Shown here piece after piece: positions 62,777 to 64,000 of a DNA stretch of 64,000 nucleotides. Each line of letters starts with the position of its first letter. The first letter of the stretch is position 1. The stretch is from Sinomonas atrocyanea (GTDB lineage Bacteria > Actinomycetota > Actinomycetes > Actinomycetales > Micrococcaceae): NCBI RefSeq assembly GCF_030812675.1, contig NZ_JAUSTE010000003.1, forward strand, positions 186,001 through 250,000, in the 5' to 3' direction. The translations under genes and the position numbers were made by a program. The notes under the pieces are model-generated. The model searched no databases, was not told the origin of the DNA, and saw only the letters and a program-made list of their open reading frames with translations.

Positions 62777-62790
62777 TGCAATCGATCTCA
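62777..62790. promoter_or_regulatory. LacI-like operator upstream of the MHS permease
   Basis: TGCAATCGATCTCA differs at one base from the box at 58086-58099. It lies 49 bp before the permease start. Confidence 0.65.
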
Positions 62791-62839
62791 CTCAACCACC
62801 CAGACCACCCAGCAACACCCCAGGAGCAAGGAGAGTTCA

Positions 62840-64000
62840 ATGACGACCTCGAAAGATCCGTTCGGGACGTCCAACGTGCCGACGACGCCCCACGCGCTCG
62901 GCCGCCCGGCCCGCCCCGTGAACATGATCGCCGGCACGCTCGGCCACTTCGTCGAGTGGTACGACTGGTACGTCTACGGGCTGCTGGCAGCGGTGTTCTC
63001 GGGACAGATCTTCCCGGGCCACTCGGCCTTCGCATCCCTGATCGCGGCGCTGCTCACCTACGCGATCGGGTTCGTGGTGCGCCCGCTCAGCGGGATCATC
63101 ATCTCCCCTCTGGCCGACCGGTTCGGCCGGCGGGCCGTCCTGACCCTCTCCATCTCCGGGATGGCCCTGGGCTCCCTCATCGTCGGCCTCACCCCGCCGT
63201 TCGCGGCGATCGGCTACCTGGCACCGGTGATGTTCCTGGTTGCCCGCCTCCTCCAGGGAATCTCGGCCGGCAGCGAGGCGCAGAGTGCGATCGCCTTCAT
63301 GGTCGAGCACGCTCCCGCGAACAGGAGGGGCCTGTTCGGCTCCTTCTCCAACATGGCCAGCGGCCTGGCGACCCTCGCGGCCACCGGCGCCGGGGCGATC
63401 GTGACCTCTTCCTTCTCCAAGGCCGACCTGGCCGCCTGGGGATGGCGGCTGCCCTTCATCGTCGGCGGCGTCCTGGGCGTGATCGGCCTGATCATGCGGG
63501 CCCGAGCAGACGAGACGCCCGAGTTCGAGGCGACGGCCATCGTCGACCAGCGGTCGGCGTGGTCGCGCCTGTGGGCCCTGCTCCGCGAGCACCCCAAGGC
63601 CCTGCTGCAGACCGCGGCGCTCTCGGCCCCTGCGGTGGCCTACTACACCTGGGCCACCTTCCTCCCCACCTACGCCAGCCTCACCACCGGCCGGGACCTG
63701 GCTTCCTCCCTCGCCGGCAGCGTCATCGGCCTCGCACTGCTCGTCGTCATCGTTCCGATCTGCGGTGCGCTCTCGGACCGGCTCGGGCGGCGCAAGATCT
63801 TCCCGATCATCGGCGCCATCGGCATGGTCGTGCTCTTCTACCCCCTGCTCCTGCTGCTGAACCAGCCCGGCTTCGGTGTCTACGTCCTGGTCTCCGCCTC
63901 CGGTTGGGTGGTCCTGGGCATCTGGCAGGCCGTGTACCCGACCATGCAGGCCGAGCTGTTCCCGGCCGCGGTCCGGGTCTCGGGCATCGGCCTCGCCCAC
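62840..64000 (+). CDS. MFS transporter, MHS family (3' end outside window)
   Basis: 387 codons from ATG 62840 (AAGGAG upstream), open to the window edge; about 50 residues should be missing. Helix 1 LGHFVEWYDWYVYGLLAAVF, loop ADRFGRRAVL and LLQGISAGSEAQSA are typical MHS. It probably imports the substrate of the Gfo/Idh-KDPG aldolase cluster, since it carries the same LacI-like operator. Confidence 0.87.
   Translation, partial: MTTSKDPFGTSNVPTTPHALGRPARPVNMIAGTLGHFVEWYDWYVYGLLAAVFSGQIFPGHSAFASLIAALLTYAIGFVVRPLSGIIISPLADRFGRRAVLTLSISGMALGSLIVGLTPPFAAIGYLAPVMFLVARLLQGISAGSEAQSAIAFMVEHAPANRRGLFGSFSNMASGLATLAATGAGAIVTSSFSKADLAAWGWRLPFIVGGVLGVIGLIMRARADETPEFEATAIVDQRSAWSRLWALLREHPKALLQTAALSAPAVAYYTWATFLPTYASLTTGRDLASSLAGSVIGLALLVVIVPICGALSDRLGRRKIFPIIGAIGMVVLFYPLLLLLNQPGFGVYVLVSASGWVVLGIWQAVYPTMQAELFPAAVRVSGIGLAH

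Overview
The window is dense, very GC-rich bacterial DNA with genes packed into operons. Many are coupled by ATGA, GTGA or TGATG overlaps, and starts are ATG or GTG behind AGGAGG-like sites. GC content, a mycothiol/DinB-like enzyme, a WS/DGAT acyltransferase and several IclR, GntR(FCD) and LacI regulators point to an actinobacterium. A soil member of the Micrococcaceae (Arthrobacter/Sinomonas-like) is my inference, not a search result.

Left part (1-22.4 kb): C1 and lignin-type aromatic metabolism. An IclR regulator faces an operon of an ACS-type MFS permease, a FAH-fold hydrolase, a KDG-type kinase, hexulose-6-phosphate synthase and phosphohexuloisomerase. After a PadR regulator come three tetrahydrofolate-dependent LigM-type O-demethylases. 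One sits with metF and purU, which convert the methyl group towards formate. One heads an operon with a PrpF-type isomerase, an extradiol dioxygenase and an aldehyde dehydrogenase. One stands alone. A GntR regulator, a DUF1932-type dehydrogenase and a complete LivGFHMK ABC importer follow. ATTGT-type palindromes occur at three of these promoters.

Middle part (22.4-34 kb): housekeeping or miscellaneous genes (K+ channel, acyl-CoA ligase, DinB-like enzyme, alpha/beta hydrolase, WS/DGAT). They are followed by a two-gene AddB/AddA-like helicase-nuclease and a strong palindromic repeat cluster.

Accessory island (34-41.6 kb): small orphan genes, an IS481-family element that uses CTAG target sequence for its stop codon, and a three-gene tyrosine-recombinase (Tn554-type) module of visibly lower GC. 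IS481 lies directly against the open 5' end of the first recombinase gene.

Right part (41.8-64 kb): malic enzyme and an MHS transporter, then an aromatic meta-cleavage pathway (TfdB-like FAD hydroxylase, MhpC, MhpB, MhpD, MhpF and MhpE types, and a ThDP enzyme). A GntR protein probably acts through CTAGCATGCTAG boxes. A serine recombinase separates this from a sugar-acid/polyol cluster (P-loop kinase, KDPG aldolase, two Gfo/Idh dehydrogenases, LacI, VOC protein, TIM-barrel isomerase, MHS permease). LacI-like operators TGCAAYCGATCTCA precede both ends of that cluster. The window ends inside the last permease.
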